Shown here in pieces: positions 46,262 to 57,725 of a stretch of DNA of 64,000 bases. A program made the translations under genes and the position numbers. The notes under the pieces are model-generated. The model was not told the DNA's origin. It saw only the letters and a list, made by a program, of their open reading frames with translations, and ran no database searches. Origin of the DNA: Thunnus maccoyii (taxonomy: Eukaryota > Chordata > Actinopteri > Scombriformes > Scombridae). The first letter of the stretch is position 1; the number at the start of each line of letters is the position of its first letter. Location of the stretch: assembly GCF_910596095.1 (NCBI RefSeq), contig NC_056544.1:11083155-11147154 (forward strand), in the 5' to 3' direction.

Positions 46262-49200
46262 AGATCTGATGCTGATGACCGAGTGCATCAAACTTATAAC
46301 AAAAAACATCACAGCACTTTGTGAAAGGATTAATCTTGTGATATTCTATATTTTGTCACAAATATCCAGACCAACAGTGAACTGATCCTACTAACAAGTA
46401 CTATCGTCAAAGCCTGTGGACTGGTTGACGTGTTTCTTCATTACCATGAACATGGCACTGTCCTGCTGCCACAAATACTAAGTAGTGCACCAAATCCACC
46501 GCTGAAAATAGCCCCAAACAAATGCACTATTTATTCCTGTTTGAATAACCTTTGCTAAAAACTACAGTGCACAGTTGTTTTAGGAAATGATTTAGCCTTT
46601 AAAAAAGAATGAAACCATACTGTATATTTGTGATCCGTTTTTAAATATAATTACATCTTCAGTAGGAACCCATGGCCTTTGTTCTGAGAGCCATAGGCGG
46701 GGTAAGGAAGTCAGAAAGTATTGAAAAGCTGAAGTCAACAGTCAGATGTTGGTCTTGGTCTTTTCATTTCTTTTGAAATAACAAAAATATGTGCCTTGTC
46801 TTATCATGTAAGGGTCAGTTCACTGGGCTCTCTATGCACACACTGTTCAGACAGCAACACTTTCATTCATTTCATTCACATCCTAAGGCTCTACTATTCA
46901 GTACTCACTCTGGGCCAGGAGGGTTGATGATGCGTTGCAGATCTTTGAGATGCTGAGTAACACTGACTGTTGGTTAAACATAAGACAACAGTCACGTGTC
47001 ATTACTTTGCCATGCGGGTAATCAATCAAGCTGCTTTTATGCTTTTAAATTGCCAACATTTTGCTAGCATTTCTACTGAATGACACACGGTCTTATCTCT
47101 GCAGAGGTACAAACATGAGAGATCATGAAATGATCACATAGATACATTGAATACAAATGGATGGTTGTGTTAAGTATGTGCAGTATCTGCTGTCTGGGTT
47201 TGTGTATGTATCTTGAATTCCAAAGATATTTTTCCCACCTAACTCTACTAATATAATTTCCTTTGTGCTGCCCAAAGCATTGAGAAGTTACATTTAACAA
47301 ATACAACAGCAGCTTCTTGACCTTACTGTCAACAATTGTTCTTTGGATTATCCAGGGAGACACTGCATATACATACAGTATATATTGTAGTTTGGGTGAA
47401 CCAAAGCTTTATCGAGAAAATTTCCCAGAATGGTAATAATAAACTACGGACAATCCCACTGCATCTACTACAACTATTCATTCTTACCTGGGCCACCTCC
47501 CAATCCACTCGTCCTTCCGCCACCAAATAAAGATCCAGTTCCACTTGATGTTCCTTTCCCTGTTCCACTTCCTGGCTTACTTTGTCCTGTGTTACTGTTG
47601 CCTAATCCTAACCCAAACCAAGATAATCCAGAGCTGGCTGACCCACTCTTACTCGCTGACCCGGTTGAGCCAAGGCCTGGGGAGCTTTTCACACTTGATG
47701 TTGGCTTATTGGAGCCTATCCCACCTGAGCTAAGATTCGGACTAGACCCAGTTGAACCATAGCTTGAGGAGCCTAGCCCAGTTGATCCTGGTTTATTTAA
47801 CCCTGACCCACCTGAGCTAAGGTTTGGACTTGACCCAGTGGACCCCGAGGATGACGCAAAGCTTGGTGTGTTTCTACCACTCGTTGCTGGCTTATTTAAA
47901 CTAAGGTTTGGACTTGAACCGGTTGATCCATAGCTTGAGGAGCCTAACCCTGTTGACACTGGTTTATTGAATCCTGACCCAGCTGAGCTGAGGTTTGGAC
48001 TTGAACCAGTTGATCCATAGCTTGAGGAGCCTAACCCTGTTGATCCTGGTTTATTGAATCCTGACCCAACTGAGCTAAGGCTTGGACTTGACCTAGCTGA
48101 TCCATAGCTTGATGAGCCTAACCCTGTTGATCCTGGTTTATTTAATCCTGACCCAGTTGAGCTAAGGTTTGGACTTGACCCGGTTGATCCAAAGCTTGAG
48201 GAGCCTAGCCCTGTTGATCCTGGTTTATTGAATCCTGTCCCACTTGACCCGGTTGATCCATAGCCTACCCCAAACCCTGCCCTACCAAGTTGACCCAAAC
48301 CAGAAGAGCTGGATGAGGCAGAGCTGGACCCCCCGTTGAAAGTATTCCATGCCCCAGCCTGACTGGGTTGGCCTATCCCGGGGATGGAGCCTCCACCAGG
48401 CTGAAATCAAATGAGAGCAATGTTAATATGGGAAAAAGTGATCAAAGTATTTCTATGTATTTATAAATGGATTTCATTAACATTACATGATACAACCAAA
48501 CTATTTTGATCTGACACACAACATGATTTAAATGCATTTTCTGTTTTAAGTCACAGTGTATGTTAATGCTATAAGTTACAGTCTTGAACTTGCACTGATT
48601 AACAGTGAAAACCCTTAATTCCCTGCTTAAAAGAAAGCCAGAGAGCGTCACGTCTAGCTTCTAAATACTTCCTAACATAAATGGCAGACACTTAACATAA
48701 CAACAGACAGAAATATTTGCCCAGCTCTCACCCTTATACCCTCTTGTTCTTTACTGGTGGAGATTTTCCCTCCTCCACCTCCTCCTCTGCACTTAGAGCT
48801 GGATTATTTCCAATGACCTATAAGGCTGCTTTCATCTTATACATGTTATGTAAGATCTAGTCTCAGAGAAGTGAGATATGGGCTTTGTTTGTATTGTAAC
48901 ATTTCTACAGGTGTTAAAAAAGCAAATATGTCTTTTGATACTGTTGAGGTGGAGTGTATCATTGACAACAAAAGAAAGGAAAAGGACCTGACTGCGGCAC
49001 ACATGTATGCAAACCATTACATACAGGGGGATTTTTTAATTTAGATGACAACTACATTGCTGATTCTGACATCCCTGCAGAGCTTCTAACATGTTCATGG
49101 AATTTTCTTACCTTAAACATACAGGACATGTTGAGCTGCTTGATTTGCTGTGTAAGGTGTTCAACCTCTTTATTTTTAAAATTGACTTTCTTTTGCAGGA

Positions 49201-50698
49201 CATCTATCTCTCCATGAAGCGTCATCTTATCCATCAGGAGTCTCTCCTTGTCCTTATCATGTTTCAGCTGAAACTTCTCGAAGTTCTGCCTGTGCTCCTG
49301 AATCAGACCTGAGCGGTTCTGGCTGCACCAGCGGTAGTCCTCAGACAGTCGCCAGTTCTCTGCCTTTAAGCGGCTGTTCTCAGCCTGGATGGCTGACACC
49401 TGCTCCCCCACACTGTTCAGGTAGCGCTGGAACTTGTCTTCCACCTCTCTGGACAGGCTGGTGCAATTGGTGCGGATCTGCTCTAGGTGGTCCCTCTGGT
49501 TCTGACAGGTGAGCTGGAAGGCAATGTGTGTAGGGAAGAGGGATTCGATCTTCTGTAGGAAGGCCTTGGAGACATTGGAGACACCACTCAAGGACTGGAT
49601 AAAGTCTTCTTTGCATTTTAGTCTGTAGACCTGCAACTCCCTTTCACATGTAGATTTGTCCCTCCTCAGACGGATGGCCTCCAAGTTAATGTTGTCCCTG
49701 TCTTTGGCGATCTGGTCCCTTTCCATCCTCATCCTTTGCATTGTTTGTGTGAAGTTGGACTCTAATAGCTGAAGCCTGGCATTCAGCGTATCACTCGGCA
49801 ACACAAAGCCGACTGGCATTGTTCCTGTTTAAAAAATAATAAAAAATAGCAAAAGGGAAAAGAAGTGGGTCAACATAAATAGCATTAACAATTTATTTGA
49901 ATATTTAGGAATTTGTATTGAAGAAATGTCATACTTACTTCCATGTGGGGGAGTGCAACCAACACTACCTGTGATCTGAGTGTTCCTGCAAGACATCAAA
50001 CTTGCAGAGCATTGTTGCTGTTTATATTGAGGAAAGAAAGGCAATTAACAGTAATTAGACAATAATCAGTATTTGAAACCAGTATGACACCATTAAACTT
50101 ATCTTAACAGCACCAGCTTTAACAACTTTTTATCTGCTGAGGCTGCACTTGACTAAAGAAAACAGAAATCAATTATACACCTATACAGAATCCCCCGAAA
50201 AATATAAACACCACAGACAAAGATATCCATTTTCCTTTTATCTATAACTTAACTTGCATGCATGTTAAATATAATTAAAAAGGCTTAGCTTCAGTTTCTC
50301 ACCAACTTCTTGTTGAGATCGTCGATAAGGTACATTGAGATGTTGGAGAAATGGCGGCACTTGACCAGGTCCCATTCGATACGGGTCTTCTCAGTCAGAG
50401 AGGTGTTGAGAAAGTTAGTCAGGTTCTTCCTCTGCTGTCTCAGGGCAACATTCTCTATGGACAGTCGGCTGAAGCTCTCCTCCAGGTCCTGTATGCGCGT
50501 TGTGGATGCCGAGTCCTGCTTCTTACCATAGACCAGAAAGAGCACAAGGCTGACTATGATGAGAGACTGAATGAGCGAAGAGAAGAAGAAGACAATGCGC
50601 ATGTAGTAGCCGCAGCTCTTGCCCTTTGAGCGGTACTGCATCTTCTTTTGGGCTTGTGGGCTGTACTTGGAGACCTGGGAATAGCCACTGCTGTACAT
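46184..50698 (-). CDS. plvap: Plasmalemma vesicle associated protein, six coding exons
   Basis: Six exons (50303-50698, 49939-50017, 49112-49824, 47488-48400, 46909-46966, 46184-46217) all have GT-AG borders and compatible phases. Together they encode 730 residues. PLVAP (PV-1) is the endothelial type II glycoprotein that forms the diaphragms of caveolae, fenestrae and transendothelial channels. The protein has a short cytosolic N terminus, one membrane helix at about residues 35-58, and a long luminal coiled coil (exons 2-3) with many N-glycosylation sites (NLT, NTS, NIS, NFT, NVS, NCT, NRS, NMS) and paired cysteines. The C-terminal end has V-T-Q-H-L-K-D-L-Q-R-I-I and PPGPEEK. Human PLVAP has 442 residues; the extra length is mostly the Gly/Ser array of exon 4. 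Fish have two plvap paralogues, and I cannot say which this is. Confidence 0.9.
46229..46262. repeat. (GAAA)n microsatellite in the last plvap intron
   Basis: About eight GAAA units just upstream (on the gene strand) of the acceptor of exon 6. On the minus strand it is a TTTC run and extends the pyrimidine tract. Confidence 0.9.
46909..46966 (-). CDS. plvap: plvap coding exon 5 (residues 701-720)
   Basis: Acceptor TTTAACCAACAG, donor GTGAGTACT, 58 bases. In the phase set by exon 4 it encodes V-S-V-T-Q-H-L-K-D-L-Q-R-I-I-N-P-P-G-P. This resembles the SLEEFKRKILESQRPPAG tail of human PLVAP. Too short to show as an ORF; found by splice phase. Confidence 0.75.
47488..48400 (-). CDS. plvap: plvap coding exon 4 (residues 397-701), Gly/Ser-rich with 29-residue repeats
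   Basis: Acceptor GATTTCAG at 48401, donor AG followed by GTAAGAATG at 47487-47486, 913 bases, ending in phase 1. If the donor were not used the frame would end at a TAG four codons later (47474-47476). The donor is strong and joins in frame to two further coding exons, so I take it as used. The exon codes for a Ser/Gly/Asn-Pro-rich region with repeats (47714-48232), then a Gly-rich end (SLFGGGRTSGLGGGPG). Confidence 0.8.
47714..48232 (-). repeat. plvap: Coding minisatellite in plvap exon 4, 87-bp period
   Basis: Six units start with F/L-N-K-P (residues about 453-625). The unit is N-K-P-G-S-T-G-L-G, then SSSYGSTGSSPNLSS and a G-S-G spacer, 29 residues. Four units are full-length and nearly identical. 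One is shortened to 24 residues. One is rewritten to 33 residues (with ATSGRNTPSFASSSG). A degenerate seventh unit (S-N-K-P-T-S-S-V) follows. All indels are multiples of three, so the frame is preserved. Confidence 0.9.
49112..49824 (-). CDS. plvap: plvap coding exon 3 (residues 159-396), main luminal coiled coil
   Basis: Acceptor TTTAAACAG, donor GTAAGAAAA, 713 bases. The split codon joins as Arg, followed by T-M-P-V-G-F. The region is a long heptad-rich coiled coil (for example RMERDQIAKDRDNINLEAIR and AENSRLKAENWRLSEDYRW), with cysteines at CERELQ, KCKED, LTCQNQ, NCTSL, WCSQN and MSCMF. The large size of this exon and its motif order are those of the PLVAP family. Confidence 0.9.
49939..50017 (-). 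CDS. plvap: plvap coding exon 2 (residues 133-159)
   Basis: 79 bases between the acceptor CTTTCCTCAATATAAACAG and the donor GTAAGTATG. Read in phase 0 it encodes QQCSASLMSCRNTQITGSVG and CTPPHG plus one base. A nearer acceptor (CTTGCAG) would bring a stop into frame, which is why the more distal one was chosen. It ends in phase 1. Confidence 0.75.
50303..50698 (-). CDS. plvap: plvap coding exon 1 (residues 1-132)
   Basis: It starts at the ATG for M-Y-S-S-G and ends at TTG before the donor GTGAGAAAC, phase 0. It encodes the cytosolic tail (with Lys and Cys just before the membrane), the hydrophobic helix FSSLIQSLIIVSLVLFLVYG, and the first luminal helix with NLTNFLNTS, which parallels the SNLTKELNFTT of human PLVAP. 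Without a spliced junction the frame would run on only four codons. Confidence 0.9.
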
Positions 50699-51033
50699 TG
50701 GTGCTGATGGCTAAAGGAGAGTCAGAGAGAAGTACAGTCCTTGGGTTGAGGATTACTATGAGCGACCAAGACAAGTTCAAGCAAGGTTCATCTCCAACTC
50801 AGAGAACACAAACATTCGTCCTCAGCACTCTACGAGCCAAATGAACAGATAAGACAATGCTGAAATATTTTAGACCAGCCTGCAGATTTCACAATCCATT
50901 TCTTGTAGAGCTAGCGCTCCTTCCTCCCTGAACAAAGCCCAAAACACTAAAGATGTGGGCCAGACGTTTCCTCTCAGCAGCGTTGATAACATGAGGATTG
51001 ATCAGATTGTGGGTGAGGTGTAAACATGAGTAG

Positions 51034-51041
51034 GAATTTAT
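51034..51041 (-). promoter_or_regulatory. plvap: TATA box candidate of plvap
   Basis: On the minus strand the sequence is TTTATAAATTCC, about 340 bases before the ATG. The transcription start would be near 51005, giving an unspliced leader of about 300 bases. No donor site was seen in this leader. Confidence 0.45.
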
Positions 51042-51059
51042 AAACTGCTCTGGCCACAC

Positions 51060-51078
51060 ACTTCCCATGATGGGAAGT
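51060..51078. promoter_or_regulatory. plvap: Palindromic pair of ETS-type sites upstream of the plvap TATA box
   Basis: ACTTCCCAT and ATGGGAAGT, 9-base perfect inverted arms with one base between. Each arm holds a GGAAG core on opposite strands, 20 bases upstream of the TATA-type motif. ETS factors (ERG, FLI1, ETV2) are main regulators of endothelial genes, so the location fits plvap; binding is an inference. Confidence 0.4.
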
Positions 51079-51683
51079 TGTCCTGGCCTCAGTCCCCTCC
51101 CTTCATCTGTATCTGCCTCCTCGACTGGCTGGAACCTCCCTACTACAGAGGTTATCAACAGTATGCAAGCATGAACATTAAGGGCAAACACATTAAGTTT
51201 TTGAGTCTGAGTTTGTGTTTAACACATTAAGCCATTTCAGTGTTGCTTTTGGAAGTGTTGTGCCCCCAGTCAAAGCAGAAGACAGACAACATTTTAGATC
51301 TTTAGAATGTTAATCTAAAGATTGGATCTCATTCATGAGCAGTTAGTGTTGAGCAAATTGGTATGAAGCTCTGAAGTGGGAATGCAAAATAGATTACTCT
51401 AATGTTTGTGTTTTTGATAAGGTGACATTTACATTGATAGCACCTTCTGTTTATTATTTCTATGACCTGCGGGCCATAAATAACTCACCGGACTTGATGT
51501 GTGCATCTCCATCTCCATGTGCCAAAAAGATTTTTATGGGATCATGAACAGTGTTTTCCGGTGCACAGCAGGCTGGGAGGACAATGGCTCATGTTATTCT
51601 TCTGACGTTCTCGTTCAGTGGCTCTTTGATGCCCCGAGTCTCAGTCCAACATGATGACGTGGGTAAGCTGCCCTCTGTCTCAC

Positions 51684-51789
<106 letters not shown>

Positions 51790-53230
51790 CACACACAGCA
51801 ACACTCAAGTTTAAATGAAATGTTAAGAGCCTGACAGCAACAGCAGCAACTTTTTCCTGCCAGGCATTGTTGACGTGCCAGGCCTCATCTTGACAGGAAG
51901 CAGTAAATCATAGAGGAACTGTTGATGGCCCAACCTGCAGCAACTTTGAGGACAAGATCCTAGATAAAAGCCACCAACAAACGCAGGATATCAGACACAA
52001 ACATGAGACCTAAACAGTCACCGTGTTGATTTAATTGAGGTTGGAGTAGTTTGTTTTTATCTTCATGACTAAACACCGGGAATGGGAGGGTTTTCGTTTT
52101 TAGATATTGTGACATTTTGGATCCATTCATGGATTGATTCCAACTTGGCTGAGACAGTGTTCTTATGTCAGTTAGAAAGGCTTGTTGCATAATTCACTCA
52201 CATCAGTCTCACTAATGTCATGTTTTAGTTTTCATGCAATAAAAATATTTTTAAAAAGACAGAGAAGGCACTCCACTCAACTTTACTAAGTTGTAGTAAT
52301 ATTCAGATAGCTATAATTTAGAGAAGGAGATGTCCAGCAAACTGTATGCATGAATTTACAAATCACACTATATTTTGTCCAAATGATCTTTGGGTTTTAC
52401 TGCCTGACTTAAACTGTAGCCCAAACTATTGAGTGCACAGTTTAACCAGAGGTCATCGAGGATAACAAAAATGAATGTTTGTTGAATTTTTAAAATTAAT
52501 TTTGGGTAAATCTTTTATCCACAAATGTATATGTACTGAGACACAACGCCTATTAGTGGTTTTTATGAGAGAACTAGCACTGTACTGCAAATCACTGAAG
52601 TATATAAAAAAGAAAACAGCAAAAAAACTATTGTTATTGATACCTTATTAGGAGACCCTTAACTGTTTTATTCCATTTTATTTTATTGTCTTTTATTAAG
52701 TTATCGTTCTGTTTACATTGTGTGCTCTGTTTTCTAAAGAGCCCACTACTGATGATTTATCACTTGCCATATATTGTTCAATTTCTACTTCAATTAAAAA
52801 AAAAACAGTTTTACCAGAGGTTGCCTGACAGATAGCGAAACAGAGGTTCAGTTATATGAGCTTTTTAGGCCAAATCATGAAAATGTGGGAAAGGAATAAT
52901 TTGACTTTTTGGGAAATATGGGTATCTGTTTTCTTGAATTAGATGAGAAAATTGATACCACTCCCATGTTTGTACTCTAAATATTAAGTTACAGCCAGGA
53001 GGCAGTTAGCTTAGCTTAGCATAAAGACTGGAAAAAGAGGGAAACAGCTGCCTTGCTCTGTCCGAAGGTAACAAAATCCACTTACCAGCAATTGTAAAAC
53101 TCACTAATTAATATCTTATATCTTGTTTGTATAATCCATACAAAGATAAAAGAGTAAAAATGACAATTTGCTGTTTGTTCTGGACTGTTTCTTGGCTGGG
53201 CCTGGTAACTTCCATAAGACTTCATTGGTG
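51790..53230. other. No gene recognised, upstream of plvap
   Basis: AT-rich, with repeat-like phrases at about 52890-53060 (for example TTGGGAAATATGGGTATCTG and TTAGCTTAGCTTAGCATA) of the kind seen in many fish repeats. No supported ORF. Confidence 0.4.
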
Positions 53231-53233
53231 GGC

Positions 53234-54335
53234 TACGGAGAACCGAAACTGCCACAATCAAAAATAAATAAATGACTCAATAAATAAATAAATATGCCAT
53301 TAAACGCACCAAAAATATTATTAAAAATATTTGTTCTAAATTCATATTTCTCTTTTAATTTGCTTCTGTATTTATTTACCTTTGTATAAATTCCCATATT
53401 TATTTACTTTCCCATTTAATTTTCTATTTTATTTATTAATTAATTTGTTTTTAAATTCATTCATTTATTTATCTATTTATTCTGTATCATTTTTCTTTTG
53501 CATTTTCCCTCCTATTTATTTCCCCAAACTTATTTATTTCTGTATTTTTACATTTCTTAATGCATTTCTGCTTCATTATGCAAATGAGGGTGGCATCAAT
53601 CAAAGTGAGGGTCATGGGGTCAAGTTTTCACCTATTGGTTGACGGCACAGGTTGACTATGTGGGTGTCTGGTGTTGAGTAATGGGAAACATTAAGGAGTA
53701 TGGTTTGACAGTTTTATAGGCGAGTCTGTCATCTAGTTGCTCAGAGATCCTGTTTTGCCTTTTTCTTTCTTCCTTGTCAGATCTCTTTTCCCAGGACTGC
53801 TGCACTGCACTGAGGTAAGCTGCACGCTGGCCACAGCACACCACAGGACAGATAGACATGTTGCCAAAGTCTGTCGCTTTCACAGGGCAGCCTGATGTGA
53901 CGTCGGTGCTGGGAGATGCTGAGACAAGATCGGCCAGTGCTGGTGGACGGTGCAAACCTTCAAAATGTCCCGAAACTGAATTTCAAGAGGCAGACCTCGG
54001 TGGCATGTCTATCCATCCTGTGGTGCACTGTGGTCTGATAAACAGTCAATTCATCAAATCCAGTACCCCATATCACTATTTTCCAAGCCACACATAATAC
54101 AGCCTGTATGTTTGACTCAAACTGTTAACTCATAGTGCTTCAGAATTAGTGTTTCCCATTATTCAACACCAGACACCCACCTTGTCGATCTATGTACTCT
54201 GATGTCATTCAACCAATAGGCAAAAAGTTGACCCCATGACACACTTTGAATGACAGCTCCCTCATTTGTGTAACAAAGCAGAAATGCATAAAGAAATAAA
54301 AAAATATAGAAATAAATAAGTTTCGGGAAATAAAT

Positions 54336-54369
<34 letters not shown>

Positions 54370-54594
54370 GCAAAGGGAAAATAATAAATAAATAAATACA
54401 TTTAAAAATGAATACATTAATAAATAAAATCAAAAACTAATACATAAAACGAAAAATTAAATGGGAAAGTACATATATGCGGGAATTTAATGCCTACGTT
54501 TATTTCTAATATTATTTTTGGTGCATTTAATGGCATCTTAATTTCTTATTGAGTCTCTTATATATTTTTGATTTTGTCAGTTCGGTCCTCCATA
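53234..54594. mobile_element. Foldback (long terminal inverted repeat) DNA element
   Basis: The two halves are inverted copies. The left end TACGGAGAACCGAAACTG pairs with the right end, read in reverse, TATGGAGGACCGAACTGAC. Both arms then carry AAATAAATAA-rich sequence, a GCATTTCTGCTT-like string, and a GTGTCTGGTGTTGA string near the loop. Arms are about 450 bp and the loop (about 53700-54130) is 430 bp. No transposase. The right arm has a pure 33-base G run at 54336-54368. Confidence 0.7.
54336..54368. repeat. 33-base poly(G) tract
   Basis: An unbroken run of G. It can form a G-quadruplex and is error-prone in sequencing, so its length should be treated as approximate. The matching place in the left arm (about 53505-53525) is a short mixed C-rich string, TTTTCCCTCCTA. 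Confidence 0.9.
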
Positions 54595-56400
54595 GAGATT
54601 TGTTCACAATAAGAAAAATGTTGAAAATCGCTGCCCAAATCCTTTAAGCTAATCAGCTGCTAACTGTAATTTTACATTTACTGGACAGACATGAGAGTGG
54701 TGTCGGTTTTCTCATACTACTCTCTGCAAGAAAGCAGATAAGCATATTTCACAAAATGTCAAACTATTCCTTTAAAAAGTAACTCATAGTAATTGTGAGA
54801 TTATAAAAAAATAAAAGAAACTAAGAGAACAAATGCAGGCTTGTTCCACTACGGAAAGCAAAGACATGCTGCTTTAAATCAAGTTCATTAAAACAGCAAA
54901 ACTGTGCAACATGGAAGTGTAATATCCTTTCTTACACTTTGAGCTACTTAGGTAGAAGTATGGTCAAAGTTTTAGTGGTGTGTGTGCCTAGAATGGATAT
55001 ATCCTGTATGGAGAGGATATAAGTGTATCTTCTGTGAAGGGCATTACCGACTGCACTCTCCAGTACTTTAAGATGGAGGCTTGTTGAGATGGATCACTTA
55101 TGTGTGGGCCTCAACAAGGGAGAGCTGAAATAGTCACATGCTCTGCAGCTTATAAATCAGTGTAGAAGGGGTAACTTCAAAAATACATATATTGTCAATC
55201 TCTCATATCTATTTTACCAAAGTGGTCCTTACAGTTCTTCATAGCTGAAACCCAAAGAGCCAGAAACCCCAAAAAGTCTCTACCCACAACAATATGCACA
55301 AAGTTAATGATCAAAACAAATGTAACACATACTATACTATATATACAGCATATACAGAACATGGCAGCAGTGGGATTTTATCAGCTTCATATCCAAATTT
55401 GTAACTGTATGATTAATATAATATATAAGAGGCTCGATAATTGTAGAAGCTGCTTGTGAATGATTTTACAGCGCAGTAGCTCTGATAAAACTGTTTATCT
55501 AAATGTTTCCAAACCACTGAAATACTGTTTATCTCTCAGCTCAAGAGCTGTTTTCAAAAGCTCCCCATGTTGATGTAACAGCATTTGGCAGCACCATAAG
55601 GGTGAACAAGCCAAAGCTGTACCTCTCCCACACACCACCCAGTTACTGTAAGTGTAACATCTGCTGCTATAGCTGAGGTTATACAGGCTTCACAGAATGT
55701 ACAGTTTTTGCAAGGATGGATGTCACAGATTACACCCTTGCTGGCACGAGTAGTGAGGGAAAAGTGCTCTATTGTGTTGGCAGTGTTTAGGAAACTGAAC
55801 AGTGTCCACTTGCTTCTTTCCTGTCAGCTGTTAATCAGGGTTAAGGTTGAGCATGAAATAGAGGTTCTTGACATTACTATTAAATAACGGCTTGTGTTGT
55901 CATGAAGTTGTAGAAGATGCCAGTTTGTAGGAAGAATTTCTGTCCAACATTTTGTTATTTGTGTGTATTGTTTGAAGTAGAGCTTTTCTCTGGACATACA
56001 GTGATCTCCTGTAAGCAGTTCTGACTCCAATCTCTTGATGACTTTAACCAAGTCATCTGAGCCCTAAAATTTGACTCACTTGTAGGTTATCTTTCAAAGT
56101 GCTCAGGTGGTTAAAAAAAAGTCAAAAGGAGGGTATTGTTGTGTGTTCATATTTTCTTTAAAACTCTGATTTCAAGTCATTTAAGTGAATCTCATTTTCC
56201 ACACTGTGCTCTCAATTCTTTAATACAAACACATTGTACACCAAACACTTTATCCACTGAGATGAGTTTGTGTTGACTAAAAATACACAATAACGTCCTC
56301 TTTAACCCTCTATGGTACGCATTATGATGCCAGTAAAAAAATGTTTGTAATGTTTTTTGTCATGAAATAGACCAAGTAAACATAATTTAAAGAAATTTTT
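54576..56400. repeat. Segmental duplication, copy 1
   Basis: Order of blocks is A (54576-54757), spacer, C (55154-55413), spacer, B (55531-55880) and D (55826-56399). All these blocks recur in 56401-57725. D ends inside a truncated piggyBac end (from TTAA at 56302-56305). It is non-coding. Confidence 0.85.
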
Positions 56401-57725
56401 GTCAGTTCGGTCCTCCATAGAGATTTGTTCACAATAAGAAAAATGTTGAAAATCGCTGCCCAAATCCTTTAAGCTAATCAGCTGCTAACTGTAATTTTAC
56501 ATTTACTGGACAGACATGAGAGTGTTGTCGGTTTTCTCATACTACTCTCTGCAAGAAAGCAGATAAGCATATTTCACAAAATTATCTCTCAACTCAAGAG
56601 CTGTTTTCAAAAGCTCCCCATGTTGATGTAACAGCATTTGGCAGCACCATAAGGGTGAACAAGCCAAAGCTGTACCTCTCCCACACACCACCCAGTTACT
56701 GTAAGTGTAACATCTGCTGCTATAGCTGAGGTTATACAGGCTTCACAGAATGTACAGTTTTTGCAAGGATGGATGTCACAGATTACACCCTTGGTGGCAC
56801 GAGTAGTGAGGGAAAAGTGCTCTATTGTGTTGGCAGTGTTTAGGAAACTGAACAGTGTCCACTTGCTTCTTTCCTGTCAGCTGTTAATCAAGGTTAAGGT
56901 TGAGCATGAAATAGAGGTTCTTGACATTACTATCATACAGTTACAAATTTGGATATGAAGCTGATAAAATCCCACTGCTGCCATGTTCTTTATATGCTGT
57001 ATATATAGTATAGTATGTGTTACATTTGTTTTGATCATTAACTTTGTGCATATTGTTGTGGGTAGAGACTTTTTGGGGTTTCTGGCTCTTTGGGTTTCAG
57101 CTATGAAGAACTGTAAGGACCACTTTGGTAAAATAGATATGAGAGATTGACAATATATGTATTTTTGAAGTTACCCCTTCTACACTGATTTCTAAGCCCT
57201 AGCTGTTAATCAGGGTTAAGGTTGAGCATGAAATAGAGGTTCTTGACATTACTATTAAATAACGGCTTGTGTTGTCATGAAGTTGTAGAAGATGCCAGTT
57301 TGTAGGAAGAATTTCTGTCCAACATTTTGTTATTTGTAAGCAGTTCTGACTCCAATCTCTTGATGACTTTAACCAAGTCATCTGAGCCCTAAAATTTGAC
57401 TCACCTGTAGGTTATCTTTCAAAGTGCTCAGGTGGTTAAAAAAAAAGTCAAAAGGAGGGTATTGTTGTGTGTTCATATTTTCTTTAAAACTCTGACTTCA
57501 AGTCATTTAAGTGAATCTCATTTTCCACACTGTGCTCTCAATTCTTTAATACAAACACATTGTACACCGAACACTTTATCCACTGAGATGAGTTTGTGTT
57601 GACTAAAAATACACAATAACGTCCTCTTTAACCCTCTATGGTACGCATTATGATGCCAGTAAAAAAATGTTTGTAATGTTTTTTGTCATGAAATAGACCA
57701 AGTAAACATAATTTAAAGAAATTTT
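56401..57725. repeat. Segmental duplication, copy 2, rearranged
   Basis: Order is A (56401-56582), B (56584-56933), C inverted (56932-57193), D (57201-57725). The blocks are about 98-99 percent identical to copy 1 by eye. D lacks about 48 bases between two GT dinucleotides compared with copy 1. It runs on without a break into the full piggyBac-type element. Confidence 0.85.

Noticed and set aside
47430..47762. Pro/Leu-rich plus-strand ORFs over plvap exon 4
   Set aside because: Antisense of a Gly/Ser repeat, which always reads as Pro-rich.
50700..51030. 5'-UTR intron of plvap ending at CTCCTTTAG before the ATG
   Set aside because: The acceptor-like string is good, but I found no matching donor between it and the TATA-type motif.
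54159..54433. Poly-Pro ORFs at the G run
   Set aside because: Translation of a 33-base homopolymer.
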